Origin: Bacillota bacterium
GTDB taxonomy: Bacteria; Bacillota; Clostridia; Peptostreptococcales; Natronincolaceae
NCBI GenBank assembly: GCA_023387935.1
Contig: JAEWHG010000131.1
Location: forward strand, 22,381-86,380
Length of the DNA stretch: 64,000 bases
Direction: 5' to 3'
The notes beneath the pieces were generated by a model. The model had not been told where the DNA came from. It searched no databases and was given only the letters and a program-made list of their open reading frames with translations. Position numbers and translations under genes: made by a program. Below, piece by piece: positions 37,022 to 46,254 of the stretch (positions within the stretch are counted from its first letter, which is position 1; every line of letters starts with the position of its first letter).

Positions 37022-40000
37022 GTGCAACTTAAAAAATTAGAAATTCAGGGATTTAAGTCCTTTGCTAATAAAATAGAAATAAATTTTGAGTCTGGTATTA
37101 CAGGTGTTGTTGGTCCTAACGGTAGTGGAAAAAGTAATATTTCCGATTCGATACGCTGGGTGTTGGGAGAACAAAGCGCAAAAACACTCAGAGGAAGTAA
37201 GATGGAAGATGTTATCTTCTCAGGAACAGCTAATCGTAAACCACTAGGAATGGCAGAGGTGTCCATAACCTTGGATAATAGTGCTAAGACCTTGCCAATA
37301 GATTATGATGAATTAAGAATTACAAGAAGGGTCTATAGATCGGGAGAGAGTGAATACTATTTAAATAAATCATCCTGTCGTCTCAAAGATGTACGAGAAT
37401 TACTAATGGATACTGGTATTGGTAAGGATGGATATTCAATCATAGGACAAGGAAAAATAGATGAAATTTTAAGCAATAAATCTGAGGATCGAAGGCAAAT
37501 TTTTGAAGAAGCCGCTGGAATAGTAAAGTATAAAACTAGAAAAGATGAGGCTGAGAAGAAACTTTCTTCAACAAAAGAAAATCTGTTGAGAGTTTTAGAT
37601 ATAATAAACGAGTTAGAAGGTCAATTAGGACCTTTGGAAAGACAAAGTAAAAAGGCCAAAGAATTTAAAGTGCTAAAAGAAAAATTATTAAAATTAGAAG
37701 TAAATCTTTTCATTAAAGAGATAGATAAAATAGATGGTGAATTAAAGCATATATATGAACAAATAAATGTGCTTAAAAAATCTATAGAAGAGCAACAAGG
37801 TGAAAAAAATATTTACAGTACGAACTTAGAAGAATTAGAGAATTTAATTAATCAGTGTAATGCTCAAATATCTGATAAACAGGATGAGTACTATAATATT
37901 CAAAAAAACATTGAAAAAATAGAAGGTCAAATTAATTTAAAAAAAGAACAATCAAATAATAACAATATAAATATTAAAAGAATCCAAATAGAAATAAAAG
38001 AAACTCAAGATGCCCAGGAACAAGTCTCTCTAAAACTAGAGGAAAAGCTAGGGGACTTTAAAGAAATCTGTTCTGAACTAGATAATATTAAAGAATATCT
38101 TAACAATCAGGATCAGGAATATGCTGATTTATATGATATTAGTTCTAAAAGAGAAAAGGATGTAGAAGACTCTAAGGCTTTTATTATAGATACAATTAAT
38201 GATATATCTGATCGGAAAAGTGAATCGAGAAGTTTAAAGACATTGTTAGATACAATGGAAGATAGATTGGAGCAGGTAAAGCTTGAGAATGATGGATATA
38301 AGAATAGAGTTTCGGAAAAAGAGAAAGAACTTAGTTGTCTTAAAGAGGATTTAAATAAATTAGAAACATACAGTAAAAGTATAGGGGAAAATATTAACCA
38401 AAACACGGATAGGAAAAATGATTTAATTAAACATCTAAATAAAATCTCCATTGAGGTTAATGATCTTCAAAATAAACTTAGGAATAAGGAAACTAGAAAA
38501 AACATTATAGAAGAAATGGAAAAAGAGCATGAAGGTTTTAATAAAAGTGTAAAAAACATACTAAATGCTTGTAATAAAGACAAAGAGCTAGGAAATGGAA
38601 TATTTGGAGCGGTTGCGGATCTAATTCAAGTACCAAAGGGATACGAAGTATCTGTAGAGACAGCCCTAGGGCCAGCGCTTCAACATATTGTAAGTAAGGA
38701 AGAGAAGGATGGTAAGCGGTTAATCGAATATTTAAAAAAATATAATTTAGGTAGAATTACAGTTCTTCCATTAACAACGATACAAGAAAGATATATTACT
38801 AATGAAGAACTGAATATTATTAAAAGCTTTAAAGATTGTGAGATCGCTTTAAATGTGATTATATTTAATGAGGATTTCAAAAATATTTTTTCCAGCTTAC
38901 TATCTAGAGTGCTTATTGTGCCGAACCTAGAAAAAGGAATAGAACTTGCTAAGCGACTTAAGCATAAATTTAAAATTGTAACACTAGATGGTGATATTTT
39001 AAATATAGGAGGTTCGTTAACGGGAGGAAGTGTTTCTAGTAAGAGTACAAGCATTTTAGGTAGAAAAAGAGAACTAGAGGAATTAATTGATGAAATAGAT
39101 ACTGTTAAAAAACAGCTTATCATAAAAAACGAAGAATATTCAAATTTTGATAAAGAAATAAAAGAGGTCCTAGGTGAAATAGAATCCTTAAATGATAACT
39201 TGCAGGAAAACAGAATAAAGATTGCTACAATAGGCAATAGCATTGAGCAATGTAACAAAGAGAGAATGGATATAAAAAATTTATACAATCATTCTGAAAA
39301 TGAAATTAGACAAATAGAGAATACAAAAAAAGAGACTATAGGTAGGTATGCGAACATTGAAAATGAAATAAAAAATTTAGAATCAGAAATTGAAAAGACT
39401 AAAGCTAAAGTAAGTTATAATCAGCGGGATTTAGTTGAGAAGAAGCAACAACTAGATCATATGAATAATATGCTAACTGGATATAAGGTTCAATTAGCTA
39501 CTGCAGAGGAGCAAAAAAAATCATTTTTAATAGATATTGAGCGGTTACAAGAAATGATTAAGGATAATGAAAAAACTATATTAAATAAAGAAAATCAATT
39601 AAAAGAGAATAGTAATACTAAAATATTATGTGAGAATGAAATTAATGCCTTAGATAAGGAATTGAAGGACTTATGGTCTAAATTGCAAGCATATGAGTCT
39701 GAATTAAAGAAGCATAGAAAGAATAAAGAAGATCATTTAGTTAAAGAAACAGAATATAAGAAATTATTAAAGCAAGTGGAGTCTATCTTGTTAGAGCTTC
39801 AGGATAGTATGCATAAATTGGATGTAAAAAGGACCAGATTAGAAATGCAACAGCAAAGTTATTATACTAAGCTTTGGGAAGAATATGAACTTACCTATAA
39901 TGAAGCTTTAAATCTTAAGGAAGAAATTCCTGATACTAGTAACGCTAGTAAAGAAATAAAAGTGCTTAAGGATAAGATAAAAGGACTCGGTACAGTCAAC

Positions 40001-40606
40001 TTAGATTCTATAGATGAATATGAGAAGATAAGAGAAAGATATGATTTTCTAAAAGACCAACAGGAGGATTTGAATCAAGCACAGAAATCCTTGGTTAAAG
40101 TAATTAGTGATATGGAAATAACTATGCAAAAACAATTCTTAGATCAGTTTAAAATTATTAAAGAGAATTTCAACAATGTTTTTTCTAAGCTTTTTGGTGG
40201 TGGGAAAGCGGATTTGATTTTAGAGGATGAAGAAAATGTATTGGAATGTGGTATTGATATAATAGCTCAGCCACCAGGAAAAAAACTTCAAACATTATCT
40301 CTTCTTTCAGGGGGAGAGAGAGCTTTAACAGCGATATCTTTATTATTTGCAATCTTGTTAGTAAAGCCAAGTCCATTTTGCATACTGGACGAGATAGAAG
40401 CAGCTCTGGATGATGCTAATGTATATAGATATGCTCAGTTTTTAGAAGAATTATCTAGTGATACTCAATTTATAGTTGTTACCCATAGAAAAGGAACTAT
40501 GGAAAGTGCTGATGCACTATATGGAGTAACCATGGAAGATAGCGGTGTTTCAAGTCTGGTTTCAGTAAAACTATCGGATAATAAAAAAGATGAAATAGCA
40601 AGTTAG
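37022..40606 (+). CDS. smc: Chromosome segregation protein SMC
   Basis: SMC is the ATPase core of bacterial condensin. The 1194-residue protein has Walker A GPNGSGKSN at 31-39, long coiled coils flanking a hinge domain (about 520-665), and the C-terminal head with the ABC signature LSGGERA near 1095 and Walker B CILDEIEAALDD near 1119. The start is GTG at 37022, spaced six bases from gggggg; a GTG at 37004 is upstream of that site. It is followed by ftsY as in B. subtilis; its partners ScpA and ScpB are not in this window. Confidence 0.97.
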   Translation: MQLKKLEIQGFKSFANKIEINFESGITGVVGPNGSGKSNISDSIRWVLGEQSAKTLRGSKMEDVIFSGTANRKPLGMAEVSITLDNSAKTLPIDYDELRITRRVYRSGESEYYLNKSSCRLKDVRELLMDTGIGKDGYSIIGQGKIDEILSNKSEDRRQIFEEAAGIVKYKTRKDEAEKKLSSTKENLLRVLDIINELEGQLGPLERQSKKAKEFKVLKEKLLKLEVNLFIKEIDKIDGELKHIYEQINVLKKSIEEQQGEKNIYSTNLEELENLINQCNAQISDKQDEYYNIQKNIEKIEGQINLKKEQSNNNNINIKRIQIEIKETQDAQEQVSLKLEEKLGDFKEICSELDNIKEYLNNQDQEYADLYDISSKREKDVEDSKAFIIDTINDISDRKSESRSLKTLLDTMEDRLEQVKLENDGYKNRVSEKEKELSCLKEDLNKLETYSKSIGENINQNTDRKNDLIKHLNKISIEVNDLQNKLRNKETRKNIIEEMEKEHEGFNKSVKNILNACNKDKELGNGIFGAVADLIQVPKGYEVSVETALGPALQHIVSKEEKDGKRLIEYLKKYNLGRITVLPLTTIQERYITNEELNIIKSFKDCEIALNVIIFNEDFKNIFSSLLSRVLIVPNLEKGIELAKRLKHKFKIVTLDGDILNIGGSLTGGSVSSKSTSILGRKRELEELIDEIDTVKKQLIIKNEEYSNFDKEIKEVLGEIESLNDNLQENRIKIATIGNSIEQCNKERMDIKNLYNHSENEIRQIENTKKETIGRYANIENEIKNLESEIEKTKAKVSYNQRDLVEKKQQLDHMNNMLTGYKVQLATAEEQKKSFLIDIERLQEMIKDNEKTILNKENQLKENSNTKILCENEINALDKELKDLWSKLQAYESELKKHRKNKEDHLVKETEYKKLLKQVESILLELQDSMHKLDVKRTRLEMQQQSYYTKLWEEYELTYNEALNLKEEIPDTSNASKEIKVLKDKIKGLGTVNLDSIDEYEKIRERYDFLKDQQEDLNQAQKSLVKVISDMEITMQKQFLDQFKIIKENFNNVFSKLFGGGKADLILEDEENVLECGIDIIAQPPGKKLQTLSLLSGGERALTAISLLFAILLVKPSPFCILDEIEAALDDANVYRYAQFLEELSSDTQFIVVTHRKGTMESADALYGVTMEDSGVSSLVSVKLSDNKKDEIAS

Positions 40607-40616
40607 GAGGAGTACT

Positions 40617-41906
40617 ATGTTTAAAAAATTTATTAACAAGATTACAGGAAGAGATAAGGAAAAAGAAAAAAAATTACAGGAGGAAGTACAAGATAGGTAT
40701 GATGCAGATCAAATAGAAGGAGTAGAAGAAATAGTAGACGTTAAAGAAAGCTTCGAAGAGGAAGTTGAAGAAAGATTTGATGAAAATATTGAGGAAGAAG
40801 TTATAGAAAACGTTGAAGGTAAAGCTGAGGAAGAAGCTGAAATAGAAATAGTAGAAGAACAAGCTGAAATATATGAAGAAGAAATGGAAGAAATAGTAGA
40901 AGTGCAAGATGAAATATATGAAGAAGAAGTAGAAGAAGATATTGAAAGTGATGAGAACACAGAAGAAATTCAAGAAACTAAACCTAAGTTTAATTTATTT
41001 AATAGATTGAAGGAAGGACTTGCCAAAACAAAAAGTGGTATTACGGATAGAGTAGATAATCTACTTAAATCCTATAAGAAGATAGATGAAGATTTATTTG
41101 AAGAGCTTGAAGAGATTTTAATAACATCAGATATTGGTGTTCAGACAACAATGGAAATAGTAGAAGATTTAAAAGCTAGGGTTAAAAAGGAAAAAGTAAC
41201 TGATCCTTCTCAAGTAAAAAAACTACTTATGGATAAGCTAACAGAAATATTAGAAGAACTGCCGGATCCAAAGATTAACATTGAACCATCGCCAGCTATT
41301 ATTTTGGTAGTAGGTGTAAACGGTGTAGGAAAAACTACTTCTATTGGAAAAATGGCACATCGTTTTAAGAGCGAAGGTAAGAAGGTTTTACTAGCTGCTG
41401 GAGATACCTTTAGGGCAGCAGCCATTGATCAATTAAAAATTTGGGGGGACAGAGTTGGTGTAGATGTAATAAGACACCAAGAAGAGTCAGATCCTGCTGC
41501 GGTTATATATGATGCGATACAGGCTGCAAAGGCAAGAAATATTGACGTTCTAATTTGCGATACGGCAGGTAGGCTTCATAATAAAAAGAATTTGATGAAT
41601 GAGCTAGGTAAAATATTTAAGGTGGTAGACCGAGAATACCAGGGTTCATCAAAGGAAATATTACTAGTACTAGATGCTACTACGGGCCAAAATGCTGTTC
41701 AACAAGCGAAAACTTTTAAAGAAGTAGCTCAAATTACGGGACTTATACTAACAAAGCTAGATGGAACTGCAAAGGGTGGAGTAGTTGTAGGAATAAGTAG
41801 GGAATTAGATGTTCCTGTTAAGCTGATTGGTGTAGGTGAAAAAATGGAAGACTTACAAGAATTCAATCCTAAAAGCTTTGTTAATGCAATATTTGGAGAA
41901 GAATAA
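40617..41906 (+). CDS. ftsY: Signal recognition particle receptor FtsY
   Basis: FtsY docks SRP-ribosome complexes at the membrane through twinned GTPases. The 429-residue protein has an acidic N-terminal extension of about 125 residues, very rich in Glu, and the NG domain with GVNGVGKTTS (about 232), the DTAGR motif (about 314) and TKLDGTAKGG (about 379). The extension holds a near-exact internal repeat (a unit with QxEIYEEE spaced 15 residues apart). It starts 10 bases after smc. Confidence 0.96.
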   Translation: MFKKFINKITGRDKEKEKKLQEEVQDRYDADQIEGVEEIVDVKESFEEEVEERFDENIEEEVIENVEGKAEEEAEIEIVEEQAEIYEEEMEEIVEVQDEIYEEEVEEDIESDENTEEIQETKPKFNLFNRLKEGLAKTKSGITDRVDNLLKSYKKIDEDLFEELEEILITSDIGVQTTMEIVEDLKARVKKEKVTDPSQVKKLLMDKLTEILEELPDPKINIEPSPAIILVVGVNGVGKTTSIGKMAHRFKSEGKKVLLAAGDTFRAAAIDQLKIWGDRVGVDVIRHQEESDPAAVIYDAIQAAKARNIDVLICDTAGRLHNKKNLMNELGKIFKVVDREYQGSSKEILLVLDATTGQNAVQQAKTFKEVAQITGLILTKLDGTAKGGVVVGISRELDVPVKLIGVGEKMEDLQEFNPKSFVNAIFGEE

Positions 41907-41914
41907 TAAAATAC

Positions 41915-41943
41915 TTGACACATGCTTATTTTTAGTATAAAAT
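41915..41943 (+). promoter_or_regulatory. Sigma-A promoter for ylxM-ffh
   Basis: A perfect TTGACA (41915-41920) is followed after 17 bases by TAAAAT (41938-41943). It starts nine bases after the ftsY stop. Confidence 0.75.
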
Positions 41944-41948
41944 AACTC

Positions 41949-41972
41949 CTGTAAAGCAAATATACTTTACAG
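41949..41972. promoter_or_regulatory. Inverted repeat in the ylxM-ffh leader
   Basis: Ctgtaaag (41949-41956) and ctttacag (41965-41972) form a perfect 8-bp inverted repeat with an eight-base spacer, right at the predicted transcription start. It could be an operator or a 5' mRNA hairpin that shields the transcript. Confidence 0.5.
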
Positions 41973-41994
41973 ATGATAAATAGGAAGTGCTGAT

Positions 41995-42363
41995 ATGTTA
42001 CAAAAAACAGTTGAAATATCGGTTCTATATGATTTTTATAATCAATTATTAACTGAAAAGCAAAGAGACATAGTAGATCTTTATTATAATCAAGATCTAT
42101 CCCTTGGTGAAATTGCTGAAGAATTTAATATATCGAGACAAGCTGTGTATGATATGTTAAAAAGAACAGAAAAGTTGCTGTATCAGTACGAAGAAAAAAT
42201 AGGTTTTGTAAATTTATTGAAGATAAAAAATGAAAAAATATTAGAAATATTAGATAAAGTAATTGATTTAGAAAAGAACCTGGATTTAAGTTCTTGTTCG
42301 GAGCAATTACAAAAACAAATTAACGAAATAAAGATAGAATTAGATAGGTTTCTAAATACTTAA
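41995..42363 (+). CDS. ylxM: YlxM family SRP-associated helix-turn-helix protein
   Basis: The 122-residue protein has a sigma-4-like helix-turn-helix, with [19 protein letters not shown], typical of the YlxM/p13 family. YlxM is encoded with ffh in Gram-positive bacteria and in streptococci binds SRP and modulates its GTPase. The C-terminal half is a predicted coiled coil. The ATG follows taggaag. It lies 24 bp before ffh under a shared promoter. Confidence 0.92.
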   Translation: MLQKTVEISVLYDFYNQLLTEKQRDIVDLYYNQDLSLGEIAEEFNISRQAVYDMLKRTEKLLYQYEEKIGFVNLLKIKNEKILEILDKVIDLEKNLDLSSCSEQLQKQINEIKIELDRFLNT

Positions 42364-42387
42364 GCCTTATTTAGGGGAGGTGTAAGG

Positions 42388-43734
42388 ATGGTTTTTGAAG
42401 GGTTAGCTGATAAACTGCAGGATACTTTTAAGCGATTAAAAAGTAAGGGTAAGTTAACAGAAAAAGATGTAACAGAAGCCATGAGGGAAGTAAAACTTGC
42501 ACTTTTAGAGGCAGATGTTAACTTTAAAGTTGTTAAAGATTTTGTAAATAAGGTTAAGGAAAGATCTGTCGGAGTTGAGGTTTTAGAAAGCTTAACCCCA
42601 GGACAACAAGTAATTAAAATAGTAAATGAAGAGCTAACAGACTTAATGGGAAAAGCTCAAAGTAAAATTAATTTTTCATCTAAGCCACCTACTATTATCA
42701 TGCTAGTTGGACTTCAAGGTGCAGGTAAAACAACAACTACTGGTAAATTGGCTGGTATGTTGAAAAAACAAGGGAAAAGACCACTTTTAATAGCAGGAGA
42801 TATATATAGGCCAGCGGCTATTAAACAGCTACAGGTTGTAGGAGAAAAAGTAGGAGTTCCTGTGTTTACAATGGGCGATAAACAAAGTCCTGTAGATATT
42901 GCTAAAGCAGGTATAGATCATGGTACTAACCATGGAAACGACGTAATTTTAATAGATACAGCTGGTAGACTTCATATTGATGAGGATCTTATGGGTGAGC
43001 TTCAGAATATAAAAACTTCTGTTAAGCCTCATGAAATTCTTTTAGTAGTAGATTCTATGACCGGTCAGGATGCTGTAAATGTAGCAGAGCATTTTAATGA
43101 AAAATTAGGTATAGATGGTGTTATTTTAACAAAGCTAGACGGAGATACTCGAGGTGGTGCTGCTTTATCCGTTAGGGCAGTTACCAATAAACCAATTAAG
43201 TTTGCTGGACTTGGAGAAAAGTTAGATGACTTAGAGCCCTTTCATCCAGATCGAATGGCTTCGAGAATCTTGGGCATGGGAGATATGCTCAGTCTTATAG
43301 AAAAGGCTCAAGAAAATTTCGATGCTAAAAAAGCGAAAGAGCTGGAAAATAAAATCAAAAATCAACAATTTACTTTCGATGATTTTCTTGATCAATTAGA
43401 GCAAGTACAACAGATGGGATCTATAAGTCAAATTCTTGAAATGATTCCTGGTATGGGCGGAAAGCAGCTTAAGGGATTAGATGTGGACGAAAAAGAACTT
43501 GTCTATGTTAAAGCGATTATTCAATCCATGACAAAGAATGAGAGAGAAAATCCGAGTATAATTAATGGAAGTAGAAGGAAGAGAATTGCAACAGGTAGTG
43601 GCACTTCTGTGCAACAAGTAAATAAGCTACTAAAGCAATTTGATCAGACTAGAAAAATGATGAAACAGTTTGCAGATATGGGCAAATCCACGAAAAAAGG
43701 CGGAAAATTCAGGATGCCTTTCTTCGGTAAATAA
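42388..43734 (+). CDS. ffh: Signal recognition particle protein Ffh
   Basis: Ffh binds signal sequences and 4.5S/6S RNA and delivers ribosomes to FtsY. The 448-residue protein has an N domain, the G domain with [15 protein letters not shown] (about 108-122), DTAGRLH and [11 protein letters not shown], and a Met-rich M domain (about 300-448) with [15 protein letters not shown] for RNA binding. The strong ggggaggtg site precedes the ATG. The SRP RNA gene itself was not found in this window. Confidence 0.97.
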   Translation: MVFEGLADKLQDTFKRLKSKGKLTEKDVTEAMREVKLALLEADVNFKVVKDFVNKVKERSVGVEVLESLTPGQQVIKIVNEELTDLMGKAQSKINFSSKPPTIIMLVGLQGAGKTTTTGKLAGMLKKQGKRPLLIAGDIYRPAAIKQLQVVGEKVGVPVFTMGDKQSPVDIAKAGIDHGTNHGNDVILIDTAGRLHIDEDLMGELQNIKTSVKPHEILLVVDSMTGQDAVNVAEHFNEKLGIDGVILTKLDGDTRGGAALSVRAVTNKPIKFAGLGEKLDDLEPFHPDRMASRILGMGDMLSLIEKAQENFDAKKAKELENKIKNQQFTFDDFLDQLEQVQQMGSISQILEMIPGMGGKQLKGLDVDEKELVYVKAIIQSMTKNERENPSIINGSRRKRIATGSGTSVQQVNKLLKQFDQTRKMMKQFADMGKSTKKGGKFRMPFFGK

Positions 43735-43763
43735 TAAGTTTTATTTTTGAAGGAGGTGAAAAA

Positions 43764-44009
43764 ATGGCAGTTAAAATTAGATTAAAAAGAATGGGTGCAC
43801 ACAAGAAACCTTTCTACAGAATAGTTGTTGCTGATGCAAGATCTCCAAGAGATGGAAGATTCATCGAGGAAATCGGTTATTATAATCCAGTTTCTGAGCC
43901 AAAGGAAATCAAAATAAACAATGAAAAAGCAGAAAAGTGGTTAAAAAATGGTGCTCAACCAACAGATACAGTAAAAGACTTATTTAAGAAGAATGGCATC
44001 ATTGAATAA
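43764..44009 (+). CDS. rpsP: 30S ribosomal protein S16
   Basis: The 81-residue protein begins [20 protein letters not shown], the bS16 signature, with [13 protein letters not shown] following. It has a perfect aaggaggtg site, begins 29 bp after ffh and heads the rpsP-khpA-rimM-trmD set that is conserved across Firmicutes. Confidence 0.97.
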   Translation: MAVKIRLKRMGAHKKPFYRIVVADARSPRDGRFIEEIGYYNPVSEPKEIKINNEKAEKWLKNGAQPTDTVKDLFKKNGIIE

Positions 44010-44030
44010 TTCCTACTAGGGGGTATACAA

Positions 44031-44261
44031 ATGGGTCATTTAGTAGAAGTTATTGCTAAAGGATTAGTGGATAATCCTGACCAAGTTACTGTTACTGAAG
44101 TAGAAGGTAATCAATCGATTATTATAGAGCTTAGGGTTGCCCCAGATGATATGGGGAAGGTAATAGGTAAGCAGGGAAGGATTGCTAAGGCAATTAGAAC
44201 AGTTGTCAAAGCAGCTGCTACAAAACAGAATAAAAGGGTAATTGTTGAAATTATTCAATAA
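44031..44261 (+). CDS. khpA: KH-domain RNA-binding protein KhpA
   Basis: The 76-residue protein is a single KH domain with the GxxG loop in GKQGRIAKAIRTVVKAA. KhpA pairs with KhpB (Jag/EloR) to bind many RNAs and affects cell elongation in streptococci. It sits between rpsP and rimM as in B. subtilis (ylqC). The ggggg site upstream is strong. Confidence 0.94.
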   Translation: MGHLVEVIAKGLVDNPDQVTVTEVEGNQSIIIELRVAPDDMGKVIGKQGRIAKAIRTVVKAAATKQNKRVIVEIIQ

Positions 44262-44283
44262 GGATTAGGGAAACCTAGTCCTT
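44260..44283 (+). terminator. Hairpin after khpA, weak terminator
   Basis: A 10-bp stem (aaggattagg with cctagtcctt, one G-U pair) and a GAAA loop overlap the khpA stop. The following sequence is attatatat rather than a T run, so it more likely trims or attenuates the message than stops it. Confidence 0.5.
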
Positions 44284-44363
44284 ATTATATATATACTAGT
44301 TTTGAGGATGGGTAGTGAGATTTTAATATTAAGGATATACAGTAGAAAAGGGTGTATGTATAT

Positions 44364-44867
44364 ATGGCAAAGATGCTAAGAGTAGGTAAAATAACGAATA
44401 CTCATGGGATAAAAGGGGATTTAAAAGTACTTCCTCTTACTGACTATATGGAGAGATTTGAGGAATTAGAGTGGGTTTATGTAGATGGATATAAAGAAAA
44501 GTTCTATATTGAAAATATAAAATATAAGCCTACTGTTGTTATTTTATCATTTAAGGGATATGAAGATATAAACTTAGTGGAAAAATTTAAGAATAAATAT
44601 TTACTTATCGATGAAACCCAACGAAGAGAACTGCCAGATGATACGCATTATATTTCTGATATTATTGGTTTAGAGGTATACACATTAAAAGAAGAATATA
44701 TTGGCGTCGTAACAGATATAATTCAAACAGGTCCTACTGAAGTTTATGTTATTAAAGGAGAAAACAATAAAGAAATTATGATTCCGGCGGTTAAAAAATT
44801 CATACCTGAAATTTCTTTAGAGAAGAGAAAGGTATTTATTGATCCCATTGAAGGAATGATAGAATGA
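44364..44867 (+). CDS. rimM: Ribosome maturation factor RimM
   Basis: RimM helps assemble the head of the 30S subunit and binds S19. The 167-residue protein has the N-terminal barrel with VGKITNTHGIKGDLKV and a PRC-like C-terminal barrel ending in KKFIPEISLEKRKVFIDP. The ATG at 44364 is chosen; a GTG at 44352 overlaps the aaaaggg ribosome binding site. Its stop codon overlaps the start of trmD (ATGA), showing translational coupling. Confidence 0.94.
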   Translation: MAKMLRVGKITNTHGIKGDLKVLPLTDYMERFEELEWVYVDGYKEKFYIENIKYKPTVVILSFKGYEDINLVEKFKNKYLLIDETQRRELPDDTHYISDIIGLEVYTLKEEYIGVVTDIIQTGPTEVYVIKGENNKEIMIPAVKKFIPEISLEKRKVFIDPIEGMIE

Positions 44868-45610
44868 ATATAAAGGTTATGACTTTATTTCCTGAAATGT
44901 TTTCAGGACCATTAGGCAATAGCATAATCCAGCGAGCAAGAGAAAATAATATCATAAACATAGATTGTATTAATATACGAGACTATGCGGAGAATAAGCA
45001 TAAGAAAGTTGATGATTATCCATTTGGAGGAGGTCCAGGAATGGTAATGACTCCCCAACCTATTCTAGATTGCTATGATCATATAGTTCATGAGTTAGGT
45101 ATGGAAGAAGGCAAAAAAACTAGAGTAATATATCTATCTCCAAAAGGAAAAACCTTCGATCAGGATATGGCTGTGGAACTTTCTAAAGAAAACTCTTTGA
45201 TAATGCTTTGTGGTCATTATGAGGGAATTGATCAAAGAGTCATCGACGAGATTGTTACTGATGAAATATCCATTGGCGATTATGTATTAACTGGAGGAGA
45301 GATACCAGCAATGGTCATTATAGATGCTATATCTAGATTAATTCCGGGAGTGCTATCTCAAGATAAGTCCTTCGAGGAGGAAAGCTTTTACTCTGGATTA
45401 TTAGAATATCCACAATACACTAGACCAAGAGAATTTAGAGGGCGAATTGTTCCGGACATACTTACTTCTGGAAATCATAGTAAGATAGATGAATGGAGAC
45501 GAAATAAATCTTTAGAGCTAACTTATGAAAGACGACCGGATCTTCTAAAACATGTAAATCTTAGTAAAAAGGATAAAGTATTCTTGGATCATATTAAAGA
45601 AAAAAAATAA
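44864..45610 (+). CDS. trmD: tRNA guanine-37 N1-methyltransferase
   Basis: TrmD methylates G37 next to the anticodon and prevents +1 frameshifting. The 248-residue SPOUT protein has the MTLFPEMF start, DDYPFGGGPGMVM and the trefoil-knot SAM site with LCGHYEGIDQRV and SIGDYVLTGGE. The first four bases overlap the rimM stop. Length and motifs are typical. Confidence 0.97.
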   Translation: MNIKVMTLFPEMFSGPLGNSIIQRARENNIINIDCINIRDYAENKHKKVDDYPFGGGPGMVMTPQPILDCYDHIVHELGMEEGKKTRVIYLSPKGKTFDQDMAVELSKENSLIMLCGHYEGIDQRVIDEIVTDEISIGDYVLTGGEIPAMVIIDAISRLIPGVLSQDKSFEEESFYSGLLEYPQYTRPREFRGRIVPDILTSGNHSKIDEWRRNKSLELTYERRPDLLKHVNLSKKDKVFLDHIKEKK

Positions 45611-45633
45611 GTATTATATTCACAAATTATATG

Positions 45634-45662
45634 TTGTTATATTAATATAGCTATGATATAAT
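45634..45662 (+). promoter_or_regulatory. Sigma-A promoter for rplS
   Basis: TTGTTA (45634-45639), 17 bases and a perfect TATAAT (45657-45662) lie in the 124-bp gap between trmD and rplS, so rplS has its own promoter. Confidence 0.75.
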
Positions 45663-45668
45663 GTACAA

Positions 45669-45734
45669 GGTAGAACGGACGGTCCTCTATATAAAACAAA
45701 CATATGAACGTCTATGAAGGAAGGAGGTATAATT
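45669..45734 (+). ncRNA. Putative rplS mRNA leader
   Basis: The predicted 5' untranslated region is about 65 bases and has a short palindromic core (ggacggtcc, 45678-45686) and a catatgaacgtctatg block. Firmicutes rplS messages often carry an L19-binding leader, so one may be present, but I did not match the known structure base by base. Confidence 0.3.
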
Positions 45735-46085
45735 ATGGATATATTAAAAACACTTACAAACGAACAATTGAAGAGTAATGTTCCTAACTTTAGTACTGGT
45801 GATACTGTTAAAGTACACGTTAAGATTAAAGAGGGTACAAGAGAAAGAATTCAGATATTTGAAGGTATTGTAATTAAGAGACAAGGTGGAGGAATAGCTG
45901 AAACTTTTACTGTTAGAAGAATAGCTTCTGGAGTAGGAGTAGAAAGAACATTCCCAGTTCATTCTCCTAGAGTTGAAAAGGTTGAAGTGGTAAGAAGTGG
46001 TCAAGTTAGAAGAGCGAGACTTTACTATCTACGTGATAGAATTGGTAAGGCTGCATTCAAAATTAAAGAGAAGAAGAAATATTAA
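45735..46085 (+). CDS. rplS: 50S ribosomal protein L19
   Basis: The 116-residue protein has the bL19 core, with [18 protein letters not shown] sequence ([18 protein letters not shown]), the [17 protein letters not shown] block and the [11 protein letters not shown] ending before the basic C-terminus. The ATG at 45735 follows aaggaggt; an ATG at 45714 lies upstream of that site. It is followed by a strong terminator and so forms its own unit. Confidence 0.97.
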   Translation: MDILKTLTNEQLKSNVPNFSTGDTVKVHVKIKEGTRERIQIFEGIVIKRQGGGIAETFTVRRIASGVGVERTFPVHSPRVEKVEVVRSGQVRRARLYYLRDRIGKAAFKIKEKKKY

Positions 46086-46088
46086 TGC

Positions 46089-46117
46089 AAAGGGACTGAT
46101 ATTCAGTCCCTTTATTG
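46089..46117 (+). terminator. Terminator after rplS
   Basis: A perfect 11-bp stem (aaagggactga with tcagtcccttt) with a three-base loop is followed by a T-rich stretch immediately after the rplS stop. Confidence 0.85.
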
Positions 46118-46220
46118 TTTATAATATATAGGAAATTATGAACTTTGTAAAACTGTATAAAGCCATAATATCCGTACTGTGTTACAACAAAATTAACACT
46201 AAAAATTTTTCAAAAGATTT

Positions 46221-46229
46221 TGTTATAAT
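46221..46229 (+). promoter_or_regulatory. Extended -10 promoter for rbgA
   Basis: TGTTATAAT has a perfect TATAAT with the TGn extension, 26 bp before the rbgA start. No convincing -35 box is seen at 16-18 bases, which extended -10 promoters can do without. Confidence 0.5.
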
Positions 46230-46254
46230 ATATACTGTGGAAGGAGTGGGAATA

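Noticed and set aside
38680..39288. 202-codon minus-strand frame inside smc
   Set aside because: It lies opposite the hinge-coding region of smc, and its Ser/Leu/Phe-rich composition is the normal mirror of a Lys/Glu-rich coiled-coil gene.
40674..40973. Long open frames on the minus strand opposite the start of ftsY
   Set aside because: They encode only Phe/Tyr- or Ser-rich low-complexity sequence, which is the expected antisense of a GA-rich, Glu-coding tract.
44064..44258. Minus-strand frame inside khpA
   Set aside because: It is antisense to a KH-domain gene with clear family motifs and has no supporting signal.
46138..46254. N-terminal extension of rbgA by 39 codons
   Set aside because: The extra residues have no family similarity, cross an extended -10 promoter, and the aaggagtg site fits the downstream ATG.
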